Source of the DNA: a virus
IMG/VR virus record: IMGVR_UViG_3300034110_000528
Location: 1-21,768 of that record
DNA: 21,768 nucleotides
Direction: 5' to 3' (one strand)
The notes beneath the pieces are model-generated. The model searched no databases, was not told where the DNA came from, and saw nothing but the letters and a program-made list of their open reading frames with translations. The number at the start of each line of letters is the position of its first letter. Position 1 is the first letter of the stretch. The position numbers were made by a program, and so were the translations under genes. Below are positions 1 through 7,350 of the stretch, in pieces.

Positions 1-1096
1 AGACACCGAGAATCTTTTCCTCAGTGACTGCATCAGCTGTCTTGCTGTTGGCCATTTTGGCTTTTTGCTGATTGACGCGCTTTTCCATGTCGGCAGTAGA
101 TAAACGGCCAAATGACTGGAAGTTTGTAGACTGTGATTTATAGAAATTGTACTCAGCCTCGTATTCGGTACCTTGAACCGCTGCCCCCATGGTCTGCAGG
201 TAGTCATCATCCAAAGCACGGCCAGTCATCACCTGAGATTTAAACTCAGTCAATGCCTTTCCGGCCAATTGCAGGCGCTTGTTTTCTTCTACTTCGACCT
301 GTTTATTCAGTGCATCGATCCGGCTGAGTACCTGCGCTTTTTTCTGTTGCAGTGTCGGGCCGTCTGTATAACCAAAACCACCGTTATCCATTTCAGTGAC
401 AAGCTGCTGCAGGCTGGCCGTGTCCTTATTTTCAATGGCACTGGTGATACGTCCGTCAATATCTTGCAGATCACGTGTGCCTTGGTATTTATAAATCAGT
501 GCCTGTTTTTGTGCTTCCGGTATGTTCAAGCTTTGAATATTGGATTTGACGTATTCAGCACCGGCTTCACGATCCATACGTGTGCCGATCTCAAGATAAC
601 GATCAGCCAGCACTTCACCTTTTTTGTTGTCAGCACTCAACTGCAATGGCAGAAATGAAGTGGCATTCTTCGCTACATTTTGGGACCAGTAGTTTTGCAG
701 ATCCAGACGCGCGTGCATCGGCAGATCATTTTCAAGACCTTTGAATCGTTCCTGTGACCAGGTCTGTAGATTCTTGTTGGCCACATCTGCGGTCATTGCT
801 CCGTTGGCCACATCGTTTTTTAACAGGGTGATTTGTTCTGACAGTTCAGTGGTCAAAACATCATCCAGTTTGACCTTGCCTTCTTTCTCGGCCATCTGGT
901 TGTTATAGAGTTCCGCATTTTTGGCAGATACATCGGCTGCATCTTCTTTCTGTCTGCGGTCTATTGCTTTGTTTTGAAATACTTGCCCTAAGTTACCTAC
1001 AGCCTGAGCCAATTGGCCTGTGTTGCGCTGTGGCATCTGGGTACGTACTACCTCAGGCATTGCATTGCCAAAGTTACCCATTGGAATTTTAGCCAT
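1..1096 (-). CDS. Internal virion / DNA ejection protein, 5' part, runs off the window
   Basis: The reading frame is open from ATG at 1096 to the left edge, about 365 residues, and its stop lies outside the window. It begins MAKIPMGNFGNAMPEVVR. The rest is rich in Gln, Ala, Lys, Glu and Asn with long predicted helices and no membrane segment, as in internal core or ejection proteins of T7-like podoviruses. Its start shares one base with the stop of the preceding gene (TAATG), so translation is probably coupled. T7-like order, after the adaptor, the nozzle and a small lumen protein, supports a role in the DNA-ejection machinery. A C-terminal lytic transglycosylase domain is possible in such proteins but cannot be seen here. 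The assignment rests on position and composition, not on a diagnostic motif. Confidence 0.65.
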   Translation of the reverse strand, partial: MAKIPMGNFGNAMPEVVRTQMPQRNTGQLAQAVGNLGQVFQNKAIDRRQKEDAADVSAKNAELYNNQMAEKEGKVKLDDVLTTELSEQITLLKNDVANGAMTADVANKNLQTWSQERFKGLENDLPMHARLDLQNYWSQNVAKNATSFLPLQLSADNKKGEVLADRYLEIGTRMDREAGAEYVKSNIQSLNIPEAQKQALIYKYQGTRDLQDIDGRITSAIENKDTASLQQLVTEMDNGGFGYTDGPTLQQKKAQVLSRIDALNKQVEVEENKRLQLAGKALTEFKSQVMTGRALDDDYLQTMGAAVQGTEYEAEYNFYKSQSTNFQSFGRLSTADMEKRVNQQKAKMANSKTADAVTEEKILGV

Positions 1097-1521
1097 TATT
1101 TCCACCCTTTCGATGCATTCACACCACCACTGACTGTATTTAAAGCACCGGAAACAATCGCTGTATTGGCATTATTGCGATGCACACTTGCTTCAGCTTT
1201 CAGGCGTTGTGAGCTGTTATAACCCGTAATCTCGGCCATATTGGCATCATAGTTACCATCAAGTTCAATCTGATCATTGATTACAACGGCTGTACCTTCG
1301 TGCACATCCAGACCGTTTCCTGCAGCCGCTGCACGTGCACGTGACTGTGCCTTATCTTTTTCCTTACGGATTCGTTCGGCTTCAAGGCGACCACGTGCAA
1401 GCTGTGCTTCAGCATCTGCTTCAGCCTGCTTTGCCATGTGTTTATTACCTTGATAACTGGTGTATCCAGCATATGCTGTAGATGCCACCGTTGTTGCTAC
1501 TGCTACCGCTACCCATGACAT
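1096..1521 (-). CDS. Small internal virion protein (T7 gp14-like by position)
   Basis: This 141-residue protein has a hydrophobic, Ala/Val-rich N-terminus (residues 1-20), then a charged Ala/Glu/Arg helix (about 28-67), then a Gly/Asn/Ala-rich tail. Many podoviruses have a short protein of this design between the nozzle and the large ejection proteins. They form the inner core or channel and are ejected with the DNA. The start at 1521 has a strong Shine-Dalgarno sequence (AAAGGAGA, 7 bases upstream) and overlaps the cupin stop by one base. The downstream ejection protein overlaps its stop in the same way. Function is inferred from order and composition. Confidence 0.6.
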   Translation of the reverse strand: MSWVAVAVATTVASTAYAGYTSYQGNKHMAKQAEADAEAQLARGRLEAERIRKEKDKAQSRARAAAAGNGLDVHEGTAVVINDQIELDGNYDANMAEITGYNSSQRLKAEASVHRNNANTAIVSGALNTVSGGVNASKGWK

Positions 1522-2003
1522 TATTCAATCTCCTTTAATCGATTTGGAAGTGACGCAAGAAATTGATCAATCTCATCGTCAGGCACAATCACCTGCTGTT
1601 CGATCTTCTCAAGGTCGGTATCGGATGTTGGGTGTATCGTGATCCAGCTGCTGTCCTCATGAAAGTAACCAATGCGTTTGGTGCCCGGCATAGATTTCAG
1701 TACACACGGTGCAGTCATCAATTGAATGCCGTCCTCGGTGGCTACTGTCAGCGAACCTTTCAGCAAAATATTCATATGCTCAGTCCGATGCATCTTGCTG
1801 ACGACCAGTGTTCCAGCGGCTGCATCCATCTGCCGCATATACACACCTGGTGCAAAATGATGTTGAACAGGCACATCGATCTGATCCGGACTTTCTGACA
1901 GTTGCTGCTGCACATCACGTACCGTGTCGATATAAGCACGCTGCTGGATATCCCCCAGAATATGGGCCAATAGTTCAGTATTATCGGCTGCAATAATTTC
2001 CAT
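1521..2003 (-). CDS. Phage cupin-like protein
   Basis: This 160-residue protein has the core of a family common in phage structural operons. The sequence HHFAPGVYMRQM (48-59) is followed by a cupin-type cluster H72-x2-E75-H76 with G83 in the next strand, then PGTKR (106-110) and a second histidine cluster around H115-E116 and H124. These fit a single-domain beta-barrel with a metal site, but no substrate can be named. The start has GGAG 8 bases upstream. It lies directly after the GNAT gene and overlaps the internal virion gene by one base, so it is co-transcribed with tail and ejection genes. It could be a virion accessory protein or modify a virion component. The family call is good; the role is unknown. 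Confidence 0.75.
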   Translation of the reverse strand: MEIIAADNTELLAHILGDIQQRAYIDTVRDVQQQLSESPDQIDVPVQHHFAPGVYMRQMDAAAGTLVVSKMHRTEHMNILLKGSLTVATEDGIQLMTAPCVLKSMPGTKRIGYFHEDSSWITIHPTSDTDLEKIEQQVIVPDDEIDQFLASLPNRLKEIE

Positions 2004-2005
2004 GT

Positions 2006-2455
2006 TTAAAGCTCCAGATCCAAAAGAATGCCGTATTCGTCAAAGCCGAAATGCTTGTATAAGCGCACGCAGCTTTCTGTGTTAATTCCGGTTGTGGTAC
2101 CGCATTGCACACGATCTGCACCCATCTGGCGTGACCAGTTCAGGAATACATCAATAAGTAGCAATGCCGCACGTGTGCCGCGATATTCAGGTTTGACATA
2201 AAAGACCTGTTCAAAGGCAATGACCTGATTGTTAAACCAGTCCTTAGTTGTCAGGCAAACGATACCGCCTGCAATTTCATGATCCTGAACAGCCACAAAA
2301 ACTGCACCCATACCATCAATAACGGCGCTCAGGTTGTCTTTCAGTGCCTGCTCATCCAGTTCGCGGCTGGCATAGTTCGGTGCTTCCTGAATGAATTTCC
2401 GGGCTATTTCAATCAGTGCCGGCAGGTCATCCAGTGTGGCTGATCGGACTATCAT
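2006..2455 (-). CDS. GNAT-family N-acetyltransferase
   Basis: This 149-residue protein has the whole GNAT fold in order: N-terminal strand and helix (IVRSATLDDLPALIEIARKF), central strands, and motif A at about 84-100 (VFYVKPEYRGTRAALLL). There the R-G-T-R-A turn stands for the acetyl-CoA pyrophosphate-binding Q/R-x-x-G-x-G/A loop. The C-terminal part has N125, Y133 and GF (137-138), typical of motif B. The acceptor substrate cannot be predicted. One base separates its ATG from the nozzle stop, and the cupin gene starts 2 bases after its stop, so it belongs to the late operon. GNAT genes beside the nozzle gene recur in podophages and may act on virion or host proteins. Confidence 0.85.
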   Translation of the reverse strand: MIVRSATLDDLPALIEIARKFIQEAPNYASRELDEQALKDNLSAVIDGMGAVFVAVQDHEIAGGIVCLTTKDWFNNQVIAFEQVFYVKPEYRGTRAALLLIDVFLNWSRQMGADRVQCGTTTGINTESCVRLYKHFGFDEYGILLDLEL

Positions 2456-2456
2456 G

Positions 2457-4538
2457 TTATTTCTCGTTAATTGATAACTGCATGGTGATAGCTTGCAGGT
2501 GAAAAGGTAGCGGTTTGTTGTGTGAGATAACTAAAGGCACTTTGTGCAGATCCTCCCATGTGCCGCCTTCTTCCAGGTGATATCCGGTATATGGTTTACG
2601 TGGTCCCATCAGGTTGTCATCAAAGGTGAATGTTTCGACCAGCTGGCCGTTCAACTGCACACCTAAAGTTTTATTAAAGAAGAATGCCGTCCGATCCACC
2701 TTAGCCTTATGCATCATGCTCGACATTGGACTTTGACTGAGTTCAGGCGGGAATAGTTCCGCTACGCATTCAAACAGCTCTCCAAAGTACAGCGTTTCAT
2801 TGATCAGGCTTGAGTCATCAATCACCAGGTTGTCACCCTCAATCCGGTATTCGATTTCGGTCACTGTGTCATTTTTAACCCAATACGCAGCAATATTTTT
2901 CAGGTGATCGAAGCGTGACTTAACAAGAATGCCGGTATTCAGTTTTATACTGGTCTGAGAATCCACCAAAGCATCAAAAGAGATCTGCTCAAGATAAACA
3001 TTGCCTTTGCGCTCAATCAGCATGTACGCATCATCAGAACCCAACTGAGTGGGCATAGAACAGATACTTTTCACCGATCCACCGAAATCATGCTGCGCCC
3101 ATGCCATAACTTCTTGATCACGGTTAAAGGTAATTGATGCCACCTTGCCATCACCCAGCACTAACCAAACAATTGATTCAGGCTCTTGCTGGTATGAAAT
3201 TTCATTCACGCCCTGGTGCAGCTCACCGATATGTGAAGACAATGCACTGATCTCTGGTGAAACAAGGCCATCCACCTCATAGCGATAGGTCAATGCCCGG
3301 ACACGTTCACCACCACGCTGCACGAATAACAGCTCATTCCCGACCCGCTCAGGACGTGTTACGGAATATGCGCCGTATGCGCTGTGCTCTACAATGTTTA
3401 CTGTGGTCGGTGTCAATCCCCCATCTGAGTCCACCATGAATTCACCACCAGAAGTCAGGCAGATCACCCCGCGCTGTGCTTCTAAAAACAGGATACTGTT
3501 AGACAGACCAGATGCTGAAACAATACTGAATGCATCCGCATCCTCTGTGGTTTCCAGAAAGTTCCCGTTATCCCCTACGGCGCTAAACCAGATTTTGTTC
3601 GGTGCTTTTTTTGTATTGGCAAATACCAGTCGCTGCTTGAAGTAAGTGCAGCAACGCGGATAGCCATCAGACTCATTGAAAGCATGCGGCTGAATGACCC
3701 ATGAGCGTTCAATTGCCTTAATGTCAGCATCCAGTTTTTTGACCACTTCACCACTGACGCTATCACTGTTGTTGAATTTCGTGATCTTGATTAGACCACC
3801 ATTGACCTCTAGATAACGACCAATATCAGCGGCAGAAAACCCCGCGCCACTTGCATTTGGTACCGACACCCAATCACTGACTGATGTAGAAGGCTGTTTG
3901 TTTGTATTTTCTGATGCAGCCTGATAGTACAGCCCTAGATAGGTCACCACATCGCCAGTTAAATAGGTTTGCGTTTCATCCCAGGCAGATACGACATCAA
4001 GGGTGAAATTGACAAATGCACCTAGATCCTTTCCTGAAGGCTTACCCTTACGGAATGGATAACGCGCATTCTCTGAATCAATCGGTGGATGGGTAAACAC
4101 AAAGGCCGAAAGATTCCAGTTATTAAACGTGTCATCACAACGCAATCGCTGTACCGGCACACCATTATGCGTAAGGAACATTTCAAAGCGATACTGCACA
4201 TATTGAATGTCACGGATCTGCGCCGTTGTATAGGGTGAAACAAGCGTGGTAATGACTGTTCTGTTACGTGGGTCGTAGACCGTAATGCTTTGATGGTTGA
4301 AAATCAGTAGATAAACATTGGCCGAGTTCACAATGAATGGAATCAGGCGAATCGATCCACCTTCCATTAGTCCACGATTGAATGTTCCGGGACGCTTGCG
4401 CACACCACCTTCCACCAGTGGGAATAAGTTTTTAATACGCTTTGCGCCGTTGGAATACTGCTGAATATCTGTCCGGGTGTATAACGCTGGTGCCAGCTCC
4501 CCGGCACTAAAGTTATTTTTCATGACAACGGTTTTCAT
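2457..4538 (-). CDS. Tail nozzle protein (tail tubular protein B-like)
   Basis: This 693-residue protein starts MKTVVMKNNFSAGELAPALY. The pattern F-S-A-G-E-L-x-P followed by R-T-D, YxNGxKRIKNL and GGVRKRPGT is the hallmark N-terminus of the podovirus nozzle family. The protein closes the short tail and contacts the fibres. The frame is open upstream to 4652, but the start is placed at 4538 because that ATG shares a base with the adaptor stop (TAATG), has GGAG upstream, and directly precedes the conserved N-terminus. An alternative ATG five codons later lacks a ribosome site. It is followed after one base by the GNAT gene. No defect was seen. Confidence 0.88.
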   Translation of the reverse strand: MKTVVMKNNFSAGELAPALYTRTDIQQYSNGAKRIKNLFPLVEGGVRKRPGTFNRGLMEGGSIRLIPFIVNSANVYLLIFNHQSITVYDPRNRTVITTLVSPYTTAQIRDIQYVQYRFEMFLTHNGVPVQRLRCDDTFNNWNLSAFVFTHPPIDSENARYPFRKGKPSGKDLGAFVNFTLDVVSAWDETQTYLTGDVVTYLGLYYQAASENTNKQPSTSVSDWVSVPNASGAGFSAADIGRYLEVNGGLIKITKFNNSDSVSGEVVKKLDADIKAIERSWVIQPHAFNESDGYPRCCTYFKQRLVFANTKKAPNKIWFSAVGDNGNFLETTEDADAFSIVSASGLSNSILFLEAQRGVICLTSGGEFMVDSDGGLTPTTVNIVEHSAYGAYSVTRPERVGNELLFVQRGGERVRALTYRYEVDGLVSPEISALSSHIGELHQGVNEISYQQEPESIVWLVLGDGKVASITFNRDQEVMAWAQHDFGGSVKSICSMPTQLGSDDAYMLIERKGNVYLEQISFDALVDSQTSIKLNTGILVKSRFDHLKNIAAYWVKNDTVTEIEYRIEGDNLVIDDSSLINETLYFGELFECVAELFPPELSQSPMSSMMHKAKVDRTAFFFNKTLGVQLNGQLVETFTFDDNLMGPRKPYTGYHLEEGGTWEDLHKVPLVISHNKPLPFHLQAITMQLSINEK

Positions 4539-5101
4539 TAGTAGCGCACTCCAATCAGTGAAGATTGATAATCTGCTGCAAAGTCTTGCGCTGGTCGCTC
4601 CTGCCCATTGATTGCACGTGCCTGTTTCAGCATGTTTTGTAGCTTCTGCCATGCGCTATCAGATTCAGACTGACTGCCTGTAATCGGCTTGGCCAGCTTA
4701 TTGATCAGGTACAGCACCATGCACTCACAAAACAATGAATCCCAAATTTCCTCATTATCTTCATCCGCAATGTACTGCAGGTTGATCAGATTGGTATTGG
4801 CGAGAATGTGGCGTGCTTCGACTTCATATTCCTCCACACCAGCACTGATCACACGTAAGAAATCACGTGGCAACGGGAAAGAGTTTTCATAACCAAATGT
4901 CGGATGTGTGGTCACTGGTGCAAGCTGCACTCGTTTTTTCGCAAAGGACCATGGATGCATGCGCAGTAATGCCTTACGTGTGCTGGCATAGATCGAAGCG
5001 CAACGGCGTGCATTCTCTGTATTTTCATCAAATGAAATAATGGATTTAGCGCCGATCTGGCTCAGTGCTTCATTGCAGATAGATACTTCTGTAGTAGACA
5101 T
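4538..5101 (-). CDS. Head-tail adaptor (tail tubular protein A / gp11-like)
   Basis: This 187-residue protein has the family's N-terminal signature: ICNEALSQIGAKSI, then ENTENARRCASIYASTRKALLRMHPWSFAKKR. The segment ALLR-x-H-P-W-x-F-A is the most recognisable part. These adaptors form the ring between the portal and the nozzle. The gene order agrees, with the nozzle gene overlapping its stop by one base. Its start at 5101 is unusual: the ATG follows the T-tract of a minus-strand terminator directly, and its Shine-Dalgarno GAGGG is the 3' arm of that hairpin (see 5102-5136). Translation should therefore depend on readthrough transcripts and on melting of the hairpin. Confidence 0.85.
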   Translation of the reverse strand: MSTTEVSICNEALSQIGAKSIISFDENTENARRCASIYASTRKALLRMHPWSFAKKRVQLAPVTTHPTFGYENSFPLPRDFLRVISAGVEEYEVEARHILANTNLINLQYIADEDNEEIWDSLFCECMVLYLINKLAKPITGSQSESDSAWQKLQNMLKQARAINGQERPAQDFAADYQSSLIGVRY

Positions 5102-5136
5102 AAAAAAGCCCTCAAGTTTTAATGATCTTGAAGGCT
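5102..5136 (-). terminator. Rho-independent terminator overlapping the adaptor RBS
   Basis: Read on the minus strand, AGCCTTCAAG pairs with CTTGAGGGCT (one mismatch) around a 10-base loop, then six T and at once the ATG at 5101. It ends the 144-residue gene unit, and its 3' arm holds the GAGGG ribosome site of the adaptor gene. Confidence 0.8.
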
Positions 5137-5146
5137 TCTTTGGTTA

Positions 5147-5161
5147 GGTTTGTTGGGTGTT
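5147..5161 (-). repeat. 15-base C/A-rich direct repeat, copy 1
   Basis: On the minus strand this reads AACACCCAACAAACC and begins inside the stop codon of the 144-residue gene, just before a terminator. The identical 15 bases recur at 10056-10070 in the same context (stop codon, element, terminator, start codon). It has no G on the transcript strand. Function is unknown. Confidence 0.75.
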
Positions 5162-5594
5162 AGAATAATGCGATGCGTTTCACTAACACATCATGGTATG
5201 CATCCATGTGTTTTTGCTGTTCTTGCAATAAATCCCATTGCTCATCATTAATGAAACTTGGCTGACCTTTATCTAAGAAATTTTCCAGTGCATCGAGCTT
5301 TGTGTACAGTTCGCGCTGTTCAAGTCGAACGCGATCTTGTGGTGTTTGAGATTGATGGTATGACTTTTCAAATACATCACGCGGCGACCAAGATATATAA
5401 CCAACATGACGCTCATCATTTGGTTTGCCACCATCTACGTATTCAACCAGATAACCCTGTTCGCTTGGGTCTTCATTTTCAGGAATCTGACAGCCGCGAT
5501 ATTCATTGTATTCGCCACGTGTCATGGTTGTAGCCAATACAGATTTAGTGCCAATGTATGCGCATAATGCATGTGCTAATAATTTTTTACTCAT
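5160..5594 (-). CDS. Phage protein with crAss001_48-like C-terminal domain
   Basis: This 144-residue protein has two recognisable parts. Residues about 24-75 (TRGEYNEYRGCQIPENE ... EGYLVEYVDGG-type text ... GYISWSPRDVFEKSY) match a short domain widespread in tailed phages, with the sense 'accept this request and use this value' unknown biologically. Residues about 87-143 (RVRLEQRELYTKLDALENFL, then DEQWDLLQEQQKHM and VLVKRI) match the helical crAss001_48-related family. The combination is common in prophages but has no assigned role. The N-terminal 20 residues are mildly hydrophobic, without a clear signal cleavage site. It follows a 33-residue gene by 4 bases, and both lie between two terminators. 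The first-domain match is from recognition of the sequence pattern only. Confidence 0.7.
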   Translation of the reverse strand: MSKKLLAHALCAYIGTKSVLATTMTRGEYNEYRGCQIPENEDPSEQGYLVEYVDGGKPNDERHVGYISWSPRDVFEKSYHQSQTPQDRVRLEQRELYTKLDALENFLDKGQPSFINDEQWDLLQEQQKHMDAYHDVLVKRIALF

Positions 5595-5598
5595 ATTC

Positions 5599-5700
5599 TT
5601 ATTCCACTTCTTTCAAACAATTGCGGCACTCTGGCTTGGTATCAGTTCCAATCTCAGTCGCACCATGAAAACCAAAAAGACACATCAGAAGTTGAATCAT
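5599..5700 (-). CDS. 33-residue microprotein with Cys/His pairs
   Basis: A short frame starts MIQLLMCLFGFHGATEIGTD and ends CRNCLKEVE. Support comes from an excellent ribosome site, AAGGAG 8 bases before the ATG at 5700, just after a terminator, and from its position 4 bases ahead of the 144-residue gene. C7, H12, C25 and C28 could form a small zinc site, and the hydrophobic first 11 residues could instead embed in the membrane. No family is recognised. It looks like the first gene of a two-gene unit. Confidence 0.6.
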   Translation of the reverse strand: MIQLLMCLFGFHGATEIGTDTKPECRNCLKEVE

Positions 5701-5716
5701 TTTGGCTGCTCCTTAT

Positions 5717-5754
5717 AAAAAAGACCCGACACCCCATGCCCAAGATGCCGAGCC
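5717..5754 (-). terminator. Terminator after the major capsid gene
   Basis: On the minus strand GGCTCGGCATC pairs with GGTGTCGGGTC (11 pairs, four of them G-U) around a 10-base loop, followed by TTTTTT. It lies 14 bases past the capsid stop. The place corresponds to the T-phi terminator that follows gene 10 in T7. Confidence 0.82.
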
Positions 5755-5768
5755 AAAACCCCTACCAG

Positions 5769-6671
5769 TTAGACAACGAAGTCAATCGCAACGACTTTCT
5801 TCTCGTTTGCACGACCTGCGGCAAGAGAATGCACACCACCAACCTGTTTGATGTTTTTCTTGTCTGCACGTGTGGTGATATCGAAGCCAGTGATATCCGC
5901 TTCACCAAAGTGAATTGCAGATCCACAGTAAGCAACGGTACGAAGTTCACCCACCGCAGCACCCTGGCTTAATTTTTCGTATGGAATCCAGTTGAAGCCC
6001 ATCCATTTACCGCCAACACCACCTTCCTGAATCATCTTACCGGCCATGAAGTCAGCAGATGTCAGTGTGGTATCGCCTAAGATTTTCTCCATCATTGCAG
6101 ACGTATACAGGATGTATAACTGTTCGCCGTTGTGCTCATCACACTCGTTGGCACGGAAGATGGATTTTGCCTTGATGATCTTGCTTTTCAGGCTACCACT
6201 GCCAAAACCTGAAAGGATCAACTGACCCGCTGGCAATGCGGTTGGTGTGGTTGTTGCTGTGCCGTTATCCGCAACACTTTTACGGCTGATAGTACCGATT
6301 GCAGCCTGGTAAATGATGTCATCGATTTTGCGGTTTTTCGCGTTATACAGCACCTTGATATATTTATCGTTTGGATGCGCTTTCAGCTTTGGAATGTCGC
6401 GTGATTCGATTGGAATGAACAGGTCAAAGTCATTCATCAAGACGCTACGTGTACCAGCATCAGGAATCGTCCAGGTAGTATCACCGAAACGCGCACCAGA
6501 AGCCGCCATTTCAACCTGTCCCATATCGTTAATGGTGAATGATTCACCCACGATTTTGCCGCGATTCACTACGGTTTTTAATAGACGGCTTTCGTTCTGT
6601 TGTGATGCCAACTCATAGTTGTCATGGAACTGCTGAACAAATGCCGCCGTGATTTTATTTTCGTTAGCCAT
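5769..6671 (-). CDS. Major capsid protein
   Basis: This 300-residue protein begins MANENKITAAFVQQFHDNYE and has the features of the podovirus 'phage capsid protein' family with an HK97-type fold. There is an N-terminal helix (ITAAFVQQFHDNYELASQQ), then a strand stretch with GESFTINDMG, then a helix-rich middle with DIIYQAAIG, and a C-terminal AxxHFGEADITGFDI stretch followed by GVHSLAAGRANEKKVVAIDF. It follows the scaffold gene by 13 bases and a strong terminator follows it, as for T7 gene 10. No protease gene lies nearby, so the protein probably assembles on the scaffold without prohead protease cleavage. No defect was seen. Confidence 0.88.
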   Translation of the reverse strand: MANENKITAAFVQQFHDNYELASQQNESRLLKTVVNRGKIVGESFTINDMGQVEMAASGARFGDTTWTIPDAGTRSVLMNDFDLFIPIESRDIPKLKAHPNDKYIKVLYNAKNRKIDDIIYQAAIGTISRKSVADNGTATTTPTALPAGQLILSGFGSGSLKSKIIKAKSIFRANECDEHNGEQLYILYTSAMMEKILGDTTLTSADFMAGKMIQEGGVGGKWMGFNWIPYEKLSQGAAVGELRTVAYCGSAIHFGEADITGFDITTRADKKNIKQVGGVHSLAAGRANEKKVVAIDFVV

Positions 6672-6684
6672 AAGCTAAGACCCC

Positions 6685-7350
6685 TTATTTGTATTGCTTC
6701 TGATAGAAGTTCTGGACTTGAGCAAAGACACGCTTATGATCAGGGTGGCTTTCGTTCAAATACGCTTCCGACTGCATTAATGATTCAACATCTACGCCGC
6801 CAGTTTGTTGTGTGTTAGATGGGGGTGTATCTTCATTGAGCTGCTGGCCAAAGTATGCCGCCATCTTCAACACCAGTGGATTGTTACCAAATGACGGATC
6901 GTTCACCTCCTCCGCAGTCAGTACGCCGTTTGCAATCAGATTGCCTGCCACTGCTTGGGCATAACCGAAGTTCTGCTCTGCTTCAGCTCCCCATGCTTCA
7001 GTCATGGTTTTGACCGTGGTTTCATTGTCCAGTACGGCGTTATTTTCCATGAGTGCCGGAATCAGCTCGTTATATTCCTTCAGCAAGAAATTCAGGCTGC
7101 CGTTGTCCAGTCCGGCTTCACGCGCACGTTCCAAGAACTCCTGATTTTCAGGGATGGCCTTGAACTCATCAAAATTGAAGTTTTCCACTTCGACCTGATA
7201 ACCATCGATTGATTCAGGTGCACCAGTCGCTGCAGGTGGGTCTACTGGATCAGTTGGTGCAGGATCTACCGGATCGGTTACCGGTGGGGTCATCACGCTA
7301 GGTGCAGGATTGTTTTCTGGCTCTACTGGGTTATTCACTGGATCAGTCAT
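6685..7350 (-). CDS. Capsid assembly scaffold protein
   Basis: This acidic 221-residue protein lies directly before the capsid gene. Residues 1-45 are a disordered Pro/Asp/Val-rich tract with repeated DPVDP units. The middle (about 55-100) is helical, with FDEFKAIPENQEFLERAREAGL. The C-terminus (about 195-221) is a short basic helix, SHPDHKRVFAQVQNFYQKQY, as expected for the capsid-binding end of T7 gp9-type scaffolds. The start at 7350 overlaps the preceding gene by 8 bases. Scaffolds are poorly conserved, so position, acidity and architecture carry the call. Confidence 0.83.
   Translation of the reverse strand: MTDPVNNPVEPENNPAPSVMTPPVTDPVDPAPTDPVDPPAATGAPESIDGYQVEVENFNFDEFKAIPENQEFLERAREAGLDNGSLNFLLKEYNELIPALMENNAVLDNETTVKTMTEAWGAEAEQNFGYAQAVAGNLIANGVLTAEEVNDPSFGNNPLVLKMAAYFGQQLNEDTPPSNTQQTGGVDVESLMQSEAYLNESHPDHKRVFAQVQNFYQKQYK

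Noticed and set aside
173-658. Open frame of 161 codons on the plus strand
   Set aside because: It lies fully antisense to the ejection protein frame, has no ribosome site and a composition unlike a real protein.
4539-4652. Upstream extension of the nozzle frame (38 codons)
   Set aside because: It overlaps the adaptor gene; the conserved N-terminus and TAATG coupling place the start at 4538.
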